Notes: generated from the letters alone by a model not told the origin. Positions 1 to 6,008 are shown, counted from the first letter of the stretch. The stretch: DNA of 6,008 nucleotides from Brevundimonas sp. UBA4609 (GCA_002386585.1 DGIZ01000040.1:1-6008), one strand, 5' to 3'. Program-made: numbers and translations.

Positions 1-1117
1 GCCGCAGGGCGGCGCTGGCCCGCGCGGGCAGCGGCCGCAGACAGAAGGAATAGTCGCCGTCATAGGGGGTGGGCCGCCAGCCGGCGTCCTGCATCCCCGC
101 GTCGAAGGCGACGTGACAGTGGCCCCAGCCGCCTTCGCGGTGGGCCTTGTCGACGAGCGGGCCGAGCGCCTGCAGCAATTCGGGCGAGGTCGTCTGCAAT
201 CGCACCTTGGCCGCGCCCAAGGCCGGCGCGAGGGTGCGCAGCCCTTCCAAAAGGGACTGGAGAGCGTCAGCCTCGGTCTCGAGGGCGATCAGATCGATGA
301 TCTCCAGGATCGGCGGCTCCAGCGGCGTCTGCTTGTTCAGCATGGCGACGGCGAACCCCGTGATGCGCCCGTTCGCGCGATACGCCAGGGTCAGCGGCGG
401 CACCGTCAGGTCGGGGTCGGACAGGCGCCAACGCATGATGGCGGGGCTGCGGTCGGCGATCAGCCGACCTTCTCCCCGCAGAGCGTCCCAGAAGCGGCTG
501 TAGTCCGAATCGTCCGTCAGATCGTCCGACAGACTCACGGCTGAGGGCAGGCGATCCTGTGCGCGCTGCATCCGACCTCCAAGCAGCCGGGGCAGGGGCG
601 ACAATTGCTCGCCCAGCAGGCGCGCCACCTGCGGCGCTTGATCGACGATGCGGCGCAGACCACGGCCATAAAGACAGGCCAGCGGGTCCACCAGCCAGGA
701 TAGTTTGACGTCGTGGGTGAGCGGCGGCCACGGAAGCATGCCGTGACGCCTATAAAGGGGGCTGGAGCGTGCATTCGCGTTCAGCGTGTATCGCGCGAAG
801 CAGTCGGGTTGCTCCACGAAGGCGCGGACCAGATCCCGGCTGCGGCCTCTGTGTTCGCGGGGCACCACGATGGAGTAGCCGGTCGCGCCATACAGCGCCT
901 GATCGCCTCTCCAGAAGCGCTGGATGAAATTTCCGGCGCAGGCGAAAGGGCCGTCGCCAGCGTCAATGACCCAGCCGTGGGGCGTGTTTCGTCCCGCCGC
1001 CGCAGGGTTCGACCATAGCCACGCCCATCCTTCGGCCGAGCGTTGCGGCCACCATACGCTGCGGTACAGGGCGTTCACGGCCTCGAGATCCGATTGGCGA
1101 ACCGGGCGGATCGACAT
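1..1117 (-). CDS. GNAT-family acyltransferase-like protein, C-terminus cut by window edge
   Basis: Open minus-strand frame of 372 codons with no stop before the left edge, so the gene is partial at its 3' end. ATG at 1117-1115 is directly preceded by an in-frame TGA, and GGAGA lies 8 bases upstream, which fixes the start. The N-terminal part (about residues 1-135) reads as a GNAT acetyl-CoA-binding fold: opening strand-helix IRPVRQSDLEAVNALYR (3-19), a motif-A-like VVPREHRGRSRDLVRAF (84-100), and a motif-B-like LNANARSSPLYRRHGM (112-127). In motif A the last small residue of the usual RGxG is Ser93. The second half (about 205-372) contains RSPAIMRWRL near residue 228, a strand GRITGFAVAML and a WRPTPYDGDYSF tail, suggesting a second GNAT-like module. 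There is no signal peptide or membrane segment, so it is probably cytoplasmic. The acceptor is unknown; similar tandem proteins are often only annotated as GNAT or hypothetical. It is divergent from the peptide transporter. Confidence 0.8.
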   Translation of the reverse strand, partial: MSIRPVRQSDLEAVNALYRSVWWPQRSAEGWAWLWSNPAAAGRNTPHGWVIDAGDGPFACAGNFIQRFWRGDQALYGATGYSIVVPREHRGRSRDLVRAFVEQPDCFARYTLNANARSSPLYRRHGMLPWPPLTHDVKLSWLVDPLACLYGRGLRRIVDQAPQVARLLGEQLSPLPRLLGGRMQRAQDRLPSAVSLSDDLTDDSDYSRFWDALRGEGRLIADRSPAIMRWRLSDPDLTVPPLTLAYRANGRITGFAVAMLNKQTPLEPPILEIIDLIALETEADALQSLLEGLRTLAPALGAAKVRLQTTSPELLQALGPLVDKAHREGGWGHCHVAFDAGMQDAGWRPTPYDGDYSFCLRPLPARASAALR

Positions 1118-1167
1118 TCAGCGCGTCTCCATGGGCGAACATATTGAGGCTACTTGGCCGTAAAAGA

Positions 1168-1189
1168 GTGTCCATTCGGCTAATGACAC
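1168..1189. repeat. Imperfect inverted repeat in divergent intergenic region (possible operator)
   Basis: GTGTCCATT (1168-1176) and AATGACAC (1182-1189) are reverse complements except for one extra C in the left arm, separated by CGGCT. The repeat lies in the 208-base gap between the divergent GNAT-like and peptide-transporter genes, where a transcription factor could affect both. It could equally be a chance hairpin. No cognate regulator gene is visible in the window. Confidence 0.35.
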
Positions 1190-1222
1190 GCATAGGGCGA
1201 AGAAACGCCGCCGCTGCGACGT

Positions 1223-1247
1223 CATGTAGGCCGGATTTCGCCGTTAA
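1223..1247 (-). promoter_or_regulatory. Candidate housekeeping-type promoter for the GNAT-like gene
   Basis: Read on the minus strand, TTAACGG (1247-1241), a 10-base spacer and CCTACATG (1230-1223) match the published Caulobacter housekeeping consensus TTGACGS-N10-14-GCTANAWC at 6 of 7 and 6 of 8 positions. The spacer is at the short limit. It would give a leader of about 100 bases before the ATG at 1117. This is a pattern match only. Confidence 0.25.
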
Positions 1248-1250
1248 CGC

Positions 1251-1279
1251 TTGTTTGCAATCCGTGACCGTGCTGTTTC
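1251..1279 (+). promoter_or_regulatory. Weak candidate promoter for the peptide transporter gene
   Basis: TTGTTTG (1251-1257), a 14-base spacer and GCTGTTTC (1272-1279) partly fit the Caulobacter-type TTGACGS-N10-14-GCTANAWC pattern, at 4 of 7 and 6 of 8 positions. Transcription would start around 1286, about 40 bases before the TTG start codon. The match is poor in the -35 part, and no better plus-strand candidate was seen in the gap. Confidence 0.18.
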
Positions 1280-1325
1280 TGCACGCTTCCGCGCCCGTCG
1301 GGGGCGCAAGAGATGGAGCTTGCCG

Positions 1326-3092
1326 TTGAGCACGACGGACGCAGGGGGCGCGCTCGAGGCGCCACGCAAGACCTTTCTGGGTCACCCGCGGGGGCTGGTG
1401 ATCCTGTTCTTCACGGAGATGTGGGAACGCTTCTCCTATTACGGCATGCGGGCGCTGCTGGTCATGTATCTGACCCAGCACTTCCTGTTCGGACCGGCCG
1501 AGGCGCAGGGCATCTACGCCGCCTACGCCGCGCTGGTTTACCTGATGCCGGTCCTGGGCGGCATGATCGCCGACCGATACCTGGGCGCGCGCAAGGCCGT
1601 GGTCATCGGCGCCGTGCTGCTGGTGGCGGGCCACTTCACCATGGCGTTCGAAGGCTCGGGCGGTAAGGAAAGCCTTACCATCGGCGAGCGCGCCTATCAG
1701 ATCGAGGTCGTCGGCCGCGATCAGAACCGCACCATGTTCGCCGTCAGCGGCGACGAGCGGGTCCAGATCTCCATTACCCCGGAAGGCGTGTCCAAGGTCG
1801 GCGCCGAGCCGGCGGCGGCCCAGGCCGCCGACGCTGCGGCGGTCGCGGCGGTCAGCGAGGGCTTCCCCGCCTTCACGCCCGCAGGCGGCTACAAGGTCGA
1901 GACCAAGCGCGACACCGCCTTCGGCGAGCCGGTCCTGTTCCTGGCCCTGTCGCTGATCATCATGGGCGTGGGCTTCCTGAAGGCCAACATCTCGACCGTG
2001 GTGGGCGCCCTCTATGAAGAGAACGATCCGCGTCGCGACGGCGGCTTCACCATCTTCTACGTCGGCATCAACCTGGGGTCCCTGCTGGCCACGGCGGCCT
2101 GCTCCTATCTGGGCTTCACCTACGGCTGGGCCTACGGCTTCGGTCTGGCGGGCTTCGGCATGCTGTTGGGGCTGCTGACCTTCCTGATCGGCGCGCCCTG
2201 GCTTGAAGGCCGCGGCGGACCGCCGGTCCCGCTGAAGGGGCGCTCCATCTTCGGCGTGCCGGTCGAGGCCTTCTTCTGGATCGCGGGCATCGTCGCCGTG
2301 TTCCCGATCTGGATGCTGATGCAGCGTCACGAGATCGTGCAGACCATCCTGATCCCCATCGCCCTGGTCACCTTCGTCTCGGTGGTCGGCTACACCGTCT
2401 TCCGCCTGAAGGGCGCCGAGCGGTCGCGGATGCTGGTCGCCCAGGTGCTGATCTTCTTCTCGGTGCTGTTCTGGGCCCTGTTCGAACAGGCGGGTTCGTC
2501 CCTGACCCTGTTCGCCGACCAGTCGACCCAGATGCCGAGCTGGTTCAACGCCGGCTACACCCAGATGTTCAACCCCGGCATCATCGTCATCGGCGGCCCG
2601 ATCATGGCGGCCCTGTGGGTCTGGCTGGGCAAGCGCAACCGCGAACCTTCGACTCCGGTCAAGTTCTCGGTCGCCCTGGTCCTGGTCGGCGCGGGCTTCC
2701 TGCTGCTGTCGTGGGCGGCGGCGAACAACTTCAACGAATCCTTCCGCGTGCCGTTGATGATCCTGTTCCTGACCTACGCCTTCCACACCGTCGGCGAGCT
2801 GTGTCTGTCGCCGGTCGGCCTGTCGATGATCACCAAACTGTCGGTGGCGCGCGTGGTCGGCCTGATGATGGGCGTGTGGTTCCTGTCGTCGTCGGTGGCC
2901 CACATCGTCGCTGGCTGGATCGCCGCCGCCACCGCCACGGACACCGTGGCCGGCGTCGTCACCAACCCGCAGCTGGCGTTGCAGACCTACGGCTCCATCT
3001 TCGGGACCATCGGCTGGACCGGCGTCGGCGTCGGCGTCGTGCTTCTGGCCCTGTCGCCTCTTCTCAAGAAGGGCATGGCGGGCGTTCACTGA
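1326..3092 (+). CDS. Proton-coupled oligopeptide transporter, POT/PTR2 family (MFS)
   Basis: Inner-membrane importer expected to bring in di- and tripeptides with protons. Family marks are clear: ExxERFSYYG in TM1 (E31, E34, R35), PTR2 signature 1 around GGMIADRYLGARK (78-90), FLKANIS in TM4 (K219), signature 2 FTIFYVGINLGSL (241-253), and FWALFEQAGSSLTLFA with the TM7 glutamate E387. Hydrophobic segments fit 12 MFS helices plus the bacterial HA/HB pair after TM6. The start chosen is TTG at 1326, with GGAG 7 bases upstream, giving 588 residues that begin as POT proteins usually do. A TTG at 1251 in the same frame would add 25 Arg-rich residues without a good ribosome site. Odd feature: about 90 extra soluble residues (109-201) lie between TM3 and TM4, on the periplasmic side by MFS topology. 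The gene stands alone and is followed by a terminator at 3120. Confidence 0.93.
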   Translation: MSTTDAGGALEAPRKTFLGHPRGLVILFFTEMWERFSYYGMRALLVMYLTQHFLFGPAEAQGIYAAYAALVYLMPVLGGMIADRYLGARKAVVIGAVLLVAGHFTMAFEGSGGKESLTIGERAYQIEVVGRDQNRTMFAVSGDERVQISITPEGVSKVGAEPAAAQAADAAAVAAVSEGFPAFTPAGGYKVETKRDTAFGEPVLFLALSLIIMGVGFLKANISTVVGALYEENDPRRDGGFTIFYVGINLGSLLATAACSYLGFTYGWAYGFGLAGFGMLLGLLTFLIGAPWLEGRGGPPVPLKGRSIFGVPVEAFFWIAGIVAVFPIWMLMQRHEIVQTILIPIALVTFVSVVGYTVFRLKGAERSRMLVAQVLIFFSVLFWALFEQAGSSLTLFADQSTQMPSWFNAGYTQMFNPGIIVIGGPIMAALWVWLGKRNREPSTPVKFSVALVLVGAGFLLLSWAAANNFNESFRVPLMILFLTYAFHTVGELCLSPVGLSMITKLSVARVVGLMMGVWFLSSSVAHIVAGWIAAATATDTVAGVVTNPQLALQTYGSIFGTIGWTGVGVGVVLLALSPLLKKGMAGVH

Positions 3093-3119
3093 TCGCCTGA
3101 TCGGTTTGCGACAAGGAAG

Positions 3120-3151
3120 GGGCGGCGTCTCGCAGGAGGCGCCGCCCTTTT
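3120..3151 (+). terminator. Rho-independent terminator after the peptide transporter gene
   Basis: GGGCGGCGTCTC (3120-3131) pairs with GAGGCGCCGCCC (3136-3147) over 12 base pairs, including one T-G wobble, closing a GCAG tetraloop. TTTT follows at 3148-3151. It lies 27 bases past the transporter stop codon. On the opposite strand the hairpin is followed by CCTTCCTTGT, which is moderately T-rich, so it may also stop the convergent receptor transcript, less efficiently. Confidence 0.88.
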
Positions 3152-3159
3152 CAGTTGGT

Positions 3160-3172
3160 GCGGGTCGCCCGC
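3160..3172. repeat. Small perfect hairpin, GCGGG-TCG-CCCGC
   Basis: A five-base-pair all-GC stem with a three-base loop in the convergent intergenic region, downstream of the receptor gene on the minus strand. Neither side has a T-tract, so it is not a classical terminator. Short GC palindromes arise often by chance in DNA this GC-rich. Confidence 0.3.
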
Positions 3173-3178
3173 CTGGAC

Positions 3179-3203
3179 CGCTTCGCGTTGGGGAGACGAA
3201 GCG
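3179..3203. repeat. Perfect 7-bp inverted repeat, CGCTTCG-N11-CGAAGCG
   Basis: CGCTTCG (3179-3185) and CGAAGCG (3197-3203) are exact reverse complements around an 11-base loop, beginning 26 bases beyond the receptor stop codon on the minus strand. In the receptor mRNA it would be a 3' UTR stem-loop that could protect against 3' exonucleases or help stop transcription. It has no following T-tract, so it is not called a terminator. Confidence 0.45.
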
Positions 3204-3229
3204 ACGCCGACGGGTCCTCTTCTTGTGGC

Positions 3230-5278
3230 TCAGAACGTCTTGCGCAGGCGGATCTGATAGAAGGTCCGCGGATCGATGAAGCGGTTCTCGACGAAGGCGA
3301 TCGGCCGGGTCTCGCGGTCGCCGAAGACGGTCCGCTCGACGTTGAAGTCGTCCCAGAGGTTGACCTGGCCGCGGATCGACAGGGTCGGGGTCGGCTTGTA
3401 CTCGGCCCACAGCTCGTAATAGTCGTGGCCGCGCCAGCCGTTGATTTCGTCGGGGCGGAAGGTCTTCTGACCCAGCAGCGGGATCCAGGCGCCGCCCCAT
3501 TGCAGCTTCCAGCTGGTGATGTCCTGCTGGAAGGTGATGGTCGCCTGGCTGGGGCGGATGCCCGAGATTGGGCGGATCTCGCCGGTGGTCGGGTCGGTGA
3601 CCTCGGTGTGGTTCCAGGTGTTCCTGAAGCCGAACTTGCCGCCCGAGAGGCCGAGCTTGTCGGTCGGGACGGTGACGTTCAGCACCAACTGATCCAGCGT
3701 GCCGTCGCCGATGTTGCCCACGGCCGCGTAACCGCCCTCAAGGGGGATGACGTCGATGGCGTTCGAGATTTCGTCGTGGCGCAGACCGACGCTGACGATC
3801 CCTTCGCCCCAGAAGCGCTTCTCGAAGGTCAGCTCGCCGACCCAGCGGGATTCGGGCTCCAGATTGACGTTGCCGCCGAAGACGTTCTCGTCCTCCAGAT
3901 CGGCCGAGGCGGCGAAGTCGCCGAAGTCGAGCTGGCCGACCGTGCGCTCGATGCGCAGGCGCACCTGGGTGGAGGCCGTCGGCGTCCAGGTCGTCAGCAG
4001 GCGGGGCTTGGCGTAGAAGAAGCTCTTCTCCTGCTCGGCGTCGCCCGACTGGCTGATGGTCGAGGATTCCAGCCGCAGGCCGCCCTCCAGCGTCCATTTG
4101 GGGTTGATGCGCCAGGTGGCCTTGCCGAACAGTTCGCCGCGCGTCTCCTCGACCTTGACCGAGGCCGAGGGCAGGGGCTTGCTCACCCCGCCGACCGAAT
4201 AGGTCTGATCGATCTCCAGCATGTTGTAGGCGATCTCGCCGCCGCCTTCGAACTCCAGGGCGGCGGACCGCTCGAAGCGCAGCAGGCCGCGCAGGATGGT
4301 CTCGGAAGAGTCGCCGTTGGCGGCGAACCGTTCGATCGGCTCTTCGACCCCGGCTTCGCGGTTCAGGGCGGTGGCGACGTTGTCGAATTCCTCGAACTCG
4401 TGGATGAAGCGCGTCTCCAGCTTCAGCCGCTCCGACAGGGGGCGGGTGTAGACGACGCCGACCTCGCCGCTCTTGGAGTCTTCGTCGGACAGGCTTTCGC
4501 GCAGCACGTCCGGCGCGGTCTGGCGATAGACGCCGTGCCAGTCGTTGATGCCGTAACGCGCCGTCAGGTCGATCCTGCCGCCCATCAGAGGGCCGGCGTA
4601 GGTGCCCCGGATCGAGTTCCCGCCGCCGTAGCCGTCGTTGTAGTAGTCCTCGGCGCGCAGCAGTTCGCCGTTCGGGCCGACGCGGCGCAGGGGGCCGGCG
4701 CCGTTGGAGTCGCTGTTGGAGATGCCGTCGCTCAAGGTCACGCCCCAGGTGCGGTCGCCCTTGCGCTCGGTGAACTGATAGGAGCCGCCGAACAGGTCCT
4801 GGCCGCCCTCGAACAGGAAGGCGTTGCCGGTCAGGATGTGCTCGCGGCTGACGGTGTTCTTCAGGATGACGTTGGCGACGACGGAATAGCCCTGCATCTC
4901 GATGCCCGGCGCGCCGCCGCGGATCAGTTCGATGCGCTCGACCTGGGCGGCGACGGTGCGGCCCAGGACGTTGGAGCCGGTGTCGTTCTTCGACGCGGGG
5001 CGCGAGCCGTTGATCAGGACGTTGCCGACCGCGCCTTCGAAGCCGCGCGCGCCGTCGCCGTCGTTGACCGAGAAGCCGGGCACCCGGTTGACCATGTCCA
5101 GGGCGGTGTTGGGACGGGCGTCGGCGAAGAAGTCGGGGGTGAAGATCAGGACGGCCTGGTCGCTGGGCACGGCCGTCTGGCGGGCGGGCGCGTCCGTCTT
5201 CTCGGCGGCCAGGGCCGCGGCGGGAGCTGCAGCCAGCAGCAGGGCGGTGGTCGCCAGCAGGGCGCTCTTGGTGTTCAT
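3230..5278 (-). CDS. TonB-dependent outer-membrane receptor, substrate unknown
   Basis: Complete 682-residue protein. ATG at 5278-5276 follows a purine-rich ribosome site (GGGAG seven bases upstream). Residues 1-24 are a signal peptide with an ALA-A cleavage site. A plug domain spans about 46-140: TPDFFADARPNTALDMVNRVPGF, then GNVLINGSRP, then VERIELIRGGAPGIEMQGYSVVANVILK. The rest is a beta-barrel of alternating amphipathic strands with aromatic girdles, ending FYQIRLRKTF, whose terminal Phe fits recognition by the BAM assembly machinery. Receptors of this class use TonB-ExbB-ExbD energy to pull scarce solutes through the outer membrane. The length is at the short end for the family, and no N-terminal STN signalling domain is present. 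The only TonB-box-like stretch is QAVLIF (41-46), away from the usual DEVVVTA pattern. Substrate cannot be read from sequence. It is divergent from the TraB/GumN-like gene and convergent with the peptide transporter. Confidence 0.93.
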   Translation of the reverse strand: MNTKSALLATTALLLAAAPAAALAAEKTDAPARQTAVPSDQAVLIFTPDFFADARPNTALDMVNRVPGFSVNDGDGARGFEGAVGNVLINGSRPASKNDTGSNVLGRTVAAQVERIELIRGGAPGIEMQGYSVVANVILKNTVSREHILTGNAFLFEGGQDLFGGSYQFTERKGDRTWGVTLSDGISNSDSNGAGPLRRVGPNGELLRAEDYYNDGYGGGNSIRGTYAGPLMGGRIDLTARYGINDWHGVYRQTAPDVLRESLSDEDSKSGEVGVVYTRPLSERLKLETRFIHEFEEFDNVATALNREAGVEEPIERFAANGDSSETILRGLLRFERSAALEFEGGGEIAYNMLEIDQTYSVGGVSKPLPSASVKVEETRGELFGKATWRINPKWTLEGGLRLESSTISQSGDAEQEKSFFYAKPRLLTTWTPTASTQVRLRIERTVGQLDFGDFAASADLEDENVFGGNVNLEPESRWVGELTFEKRFWGEGIVSVGLRHDEISNAIDVIPLEGGYAAVGNIGDGTLDQLVLNVTVPTDKLGLSGGKFGFRNTWNHTEVTDPTTGEIRPISGIRPSQATITFQQDITSWKLQWGGAWIPLLGQKTFRPDEINGWRGHDYYELWAEYKPTPTLSIRGQVNLWDDFNVERTVFGDRETRPIAFVENRFIDPRTFYQIRLRKTF

Positions 5279-5333
5279 CTTTCCTCTCCCTCGGTGTCGG
5301 CAGAGGTGTGACGGCGGCGACGCCCGATCTCCA

Positions 5334-5361
5334 GTTACAAGCGGGACAGGTGGATTAAATC
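5334..5361 (+). promoter_or_regulatory. Candidate promoter for the TraB/GumN-like gene
   Basis: GTTACAA (5334-5340), a 13-base spacer and ATTAAATC (5354-5361) partly match the Caulobacter housekeeping pattern. The -10-like element fits GCTANAWC at 6 of 8 positions and the -35-like element is weak. It would place the transcript start near 5368 with a leader of about 54 bases. The surrounding 143-base gap must also hold the receptor promoter on the minus strand, for which no convincing match was seen. Confidence 0.28.
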
Positions 5362-5415
5362 GCTGACAGCATTACGGAATAGTCACGTGCGGCGGATCGG
5401 CGAGACCTTAGTATT

Positions 5416-5420
5416 AGGAG
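5416..5420 (+). promoter_or_regulatory. Shine-Dalgarno sequence unusually close to the ATG
   Basis: AGGAG ends one base before the ATG at 5422, whereas 5-9 bases is usual. No alternative in-frame ATG, GTG or TTG lies between the upstream in-frame TAG (5380-5382) and 5422, and the signal peptide begins right at 5422, so the start is still the best choice. Initiation may be weak, or the AGGAG may be incidental. Confidence 0.4.
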
Positions 5421-5421
5421 T

Positions 5422-6008
5422 ATGAAAGTTCGCCTCGCGCCGATCGCCCTTCCCGCTCTCATCGCCGCTCTTCTGGCCGTGTCCGCGGTTCCGATCGCGG
5501 CCCGCGCCGGCCAGGCCCAGACCGAGGCGGCGACGCAGGTGGACGAGGTGGTCGTCAGCGCGCGACGGGCGGGCGCACCCATGTGGACGGTGCGGCGCGA
5601 CGGCGAGGGGGTGATGATCCTGGTCGGCGCCATCGAGGAGGCGCCGCGCGGCTTCGAATGGCGGGCGCAGGCGCTGGAGGAGGCCGCCGCGCGTTCCGAC
5701 CGCATCCTGTTCCCGCAGCGCGGCCGCGCCTCGCCCGCAGACGTCCTGCGCCTGATGTGGCGCATCCGCACGATCGGCTGGCTGCCGGAAGGTGCGACGA
5801 CCGCCGACTATCTCTCGCCTGAGGACCAGGCGCGGCTGGAAGCCGTGATGGCGACCGAGAAGAACGATCAGTGGAGGCGCGAAAGCCTGCTGCTGCTCGC
5901 CATCGGCCTGATTCAGGACAAGGCGGGCGAAAAGGGATCGCGGCCGGTCGGCGCCGACGACGCCGTGCGTCGCGCCGCCCGCAAGGCGCGCGTGCCGGTC
6001 CGCTCCAT
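5422..6008 (+). CDS. Secreted TraB/GumN-like protein, 3' end outside window
   Basis: First 195 codons of a gene that continues past the right edge. Residues 1 to about 29 form a signal peptide (MKVRLAP, a hydrophobic core, then AARA), so the product is periplasmic or envelope-associated. Residues 40-49, VDEVVVSARR, resemble a TonB box. From GAPMWTVRRDGEGVMILVGAIEE (51-73) the sequence follows the opening of the TraB/GumN/TIKI fold: a strand, a glycine-led loop, then EWRAQALEEAAARSDRILFP. The family's first conserved motif is normally GxxH, with His implicated in metal binding in TIKI proteases; here it reads GAIE (69-72). The helical middle (about 105-185) ends in VRRAARKARVPVRS, close to the usual centre of the domain. 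Bacterial members are poorly characterised, so no reaction is assigned. The family call is from the motif pattern and is moderately sure. Confidence 0.72.
   Translation, partial: MKVRLAPIALPALIAALLAVSAVPIAARAGQAQTEAATQVDEVVVSARRAGAPMWTVRRDGEGVMILVGAIEEAPRGFEWRAQALEEAAARSDRILFPQRGRASPADVLRLMWRIRTIGWLPEGATTADYLSPEDQARLEAVMATEKNDQWRRESLLLLAIGLIQDKAGEKGSRPVGADDAVRRAARKARVPVRS

Noticed and set aside
113..774. Overlapping short open frames on both strands at the left end
   Set aside because: They have Arg/Ala/Gly-rich translations without motifs. The continuous minus-strand frame from 1117 to the left edge encodes recognisable GNAT motifs and explains this region.
1244..1257. Possible CtrA box (TTAA-N7-TTAA)
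   Set aside because: Only the first half, TTAA, is present; seven bases later the sequence is TTGC.
1251..1325. Extending the transporter upstream to TTG at 1251
   Set aside because: It would add 25 residues dominated by Arg before the conserved N-terminus. The TTG at 1326 has a well-placed GGAG, and 1251 does not.
963..3500. Very long minus-strand open frame (845 codons) opposite the peptide transporter
   Set aside because: It is rich in Asp, His, Gln, Gly and Arg with low-complexity runs, has no recognisable domain, and lies antisense to a clear POT gene. Long antisense frames are expected where third codon positions are strongly GC.
3155..5311. Long plus-strand open frame (718 codons) opposite the receptor gene
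   Set aside because: It has the same cause: antisense of a high-GC gene, with an Ala/Gly/Asp/Val-rich translation and no motifs, while the minus strand encodes a textbook TonB-dependent receptor.
5355..5771. Minus-strand frame opposite the TraB-like gene
   Set aside because: Arg/Ala/Ser-rich shadow. The plus frame has a signal peptide and TraB-like motifs.
1..6008. Mobile elements, CRISPR arrays, tRNA or rRNA genes
   Set aside because: No transposase or integrase, no regularly spaced repeats, and no cloverleaf or rRNA-like sequence was seen on either strand.

Overview
The window is GC-rich (visibly well above 60%). Its gene content fits an alphaproteobacterium of the order Caulobacterales, most likely Brevundimonas or a close relative. 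That call rests on the codon usage, the style of the TonB-dependent receptor plug, the peptide transporter and the TraB/GumN-like protein. It is an impression from sequence, not a database result.

Layout, left to right. (1) Positions 1-1117, minus strand: a GNAT-type acyltransferase-like protein that runs off the left edge, probably lacking only its extreme C-terminus. (2) Positions 1118-1325: a divergent intergenic region with an imperfect inverted repeat and weak promoter candidates on both strands. (3) Positions 1326-3092, plus strand: a proton-coupled oligopeptide transporter (POT/PTR2 family), starting at TTG and carrying a roughly 90-residue soluble insert between TM3 and TM4. (4) Positions 3093-3229: a convergent intergenic region with a strong GC-rich terminator and two further small hairpins. 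(5) Positions 3230-5278, minus strand: a complete 682-residue TonB-dependent outer-membrane receptor. (6) Positions 5279-5421: a short divergent intergenic region. (7) Positions 5422-6008 (right edge), plus strand: the first 195 residues of a secreted TraB/GumN-like protein.

Nothing here looks like a mobile element, CRISPR array, RNA gene or prophage. No intergenic stretch exceeds 300 bases. The genes do not form one operon: each neighbouring pair is divergent or convergent. The loose common theme is the cell envelope and nutrient uptake, with an inner-membrane peptide importer, an outer-membrane active-transport receptor and an exported TraB-like protein.

The most interesting part is the right-hand divergent pair. 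The TraB/GumN-like protein carries, just after its signal peptide, a segment (VDEVVVSARR) that looks like the TonB box of a TonB-dependent receptor, while the receptor next door has no such consensus. The same protein has Glu where the family's GxxH metal-binding histidine is expected. A TonB-linked or receptor-linked role for a TraB-like protein is a testable inference, not something the sequence proves.
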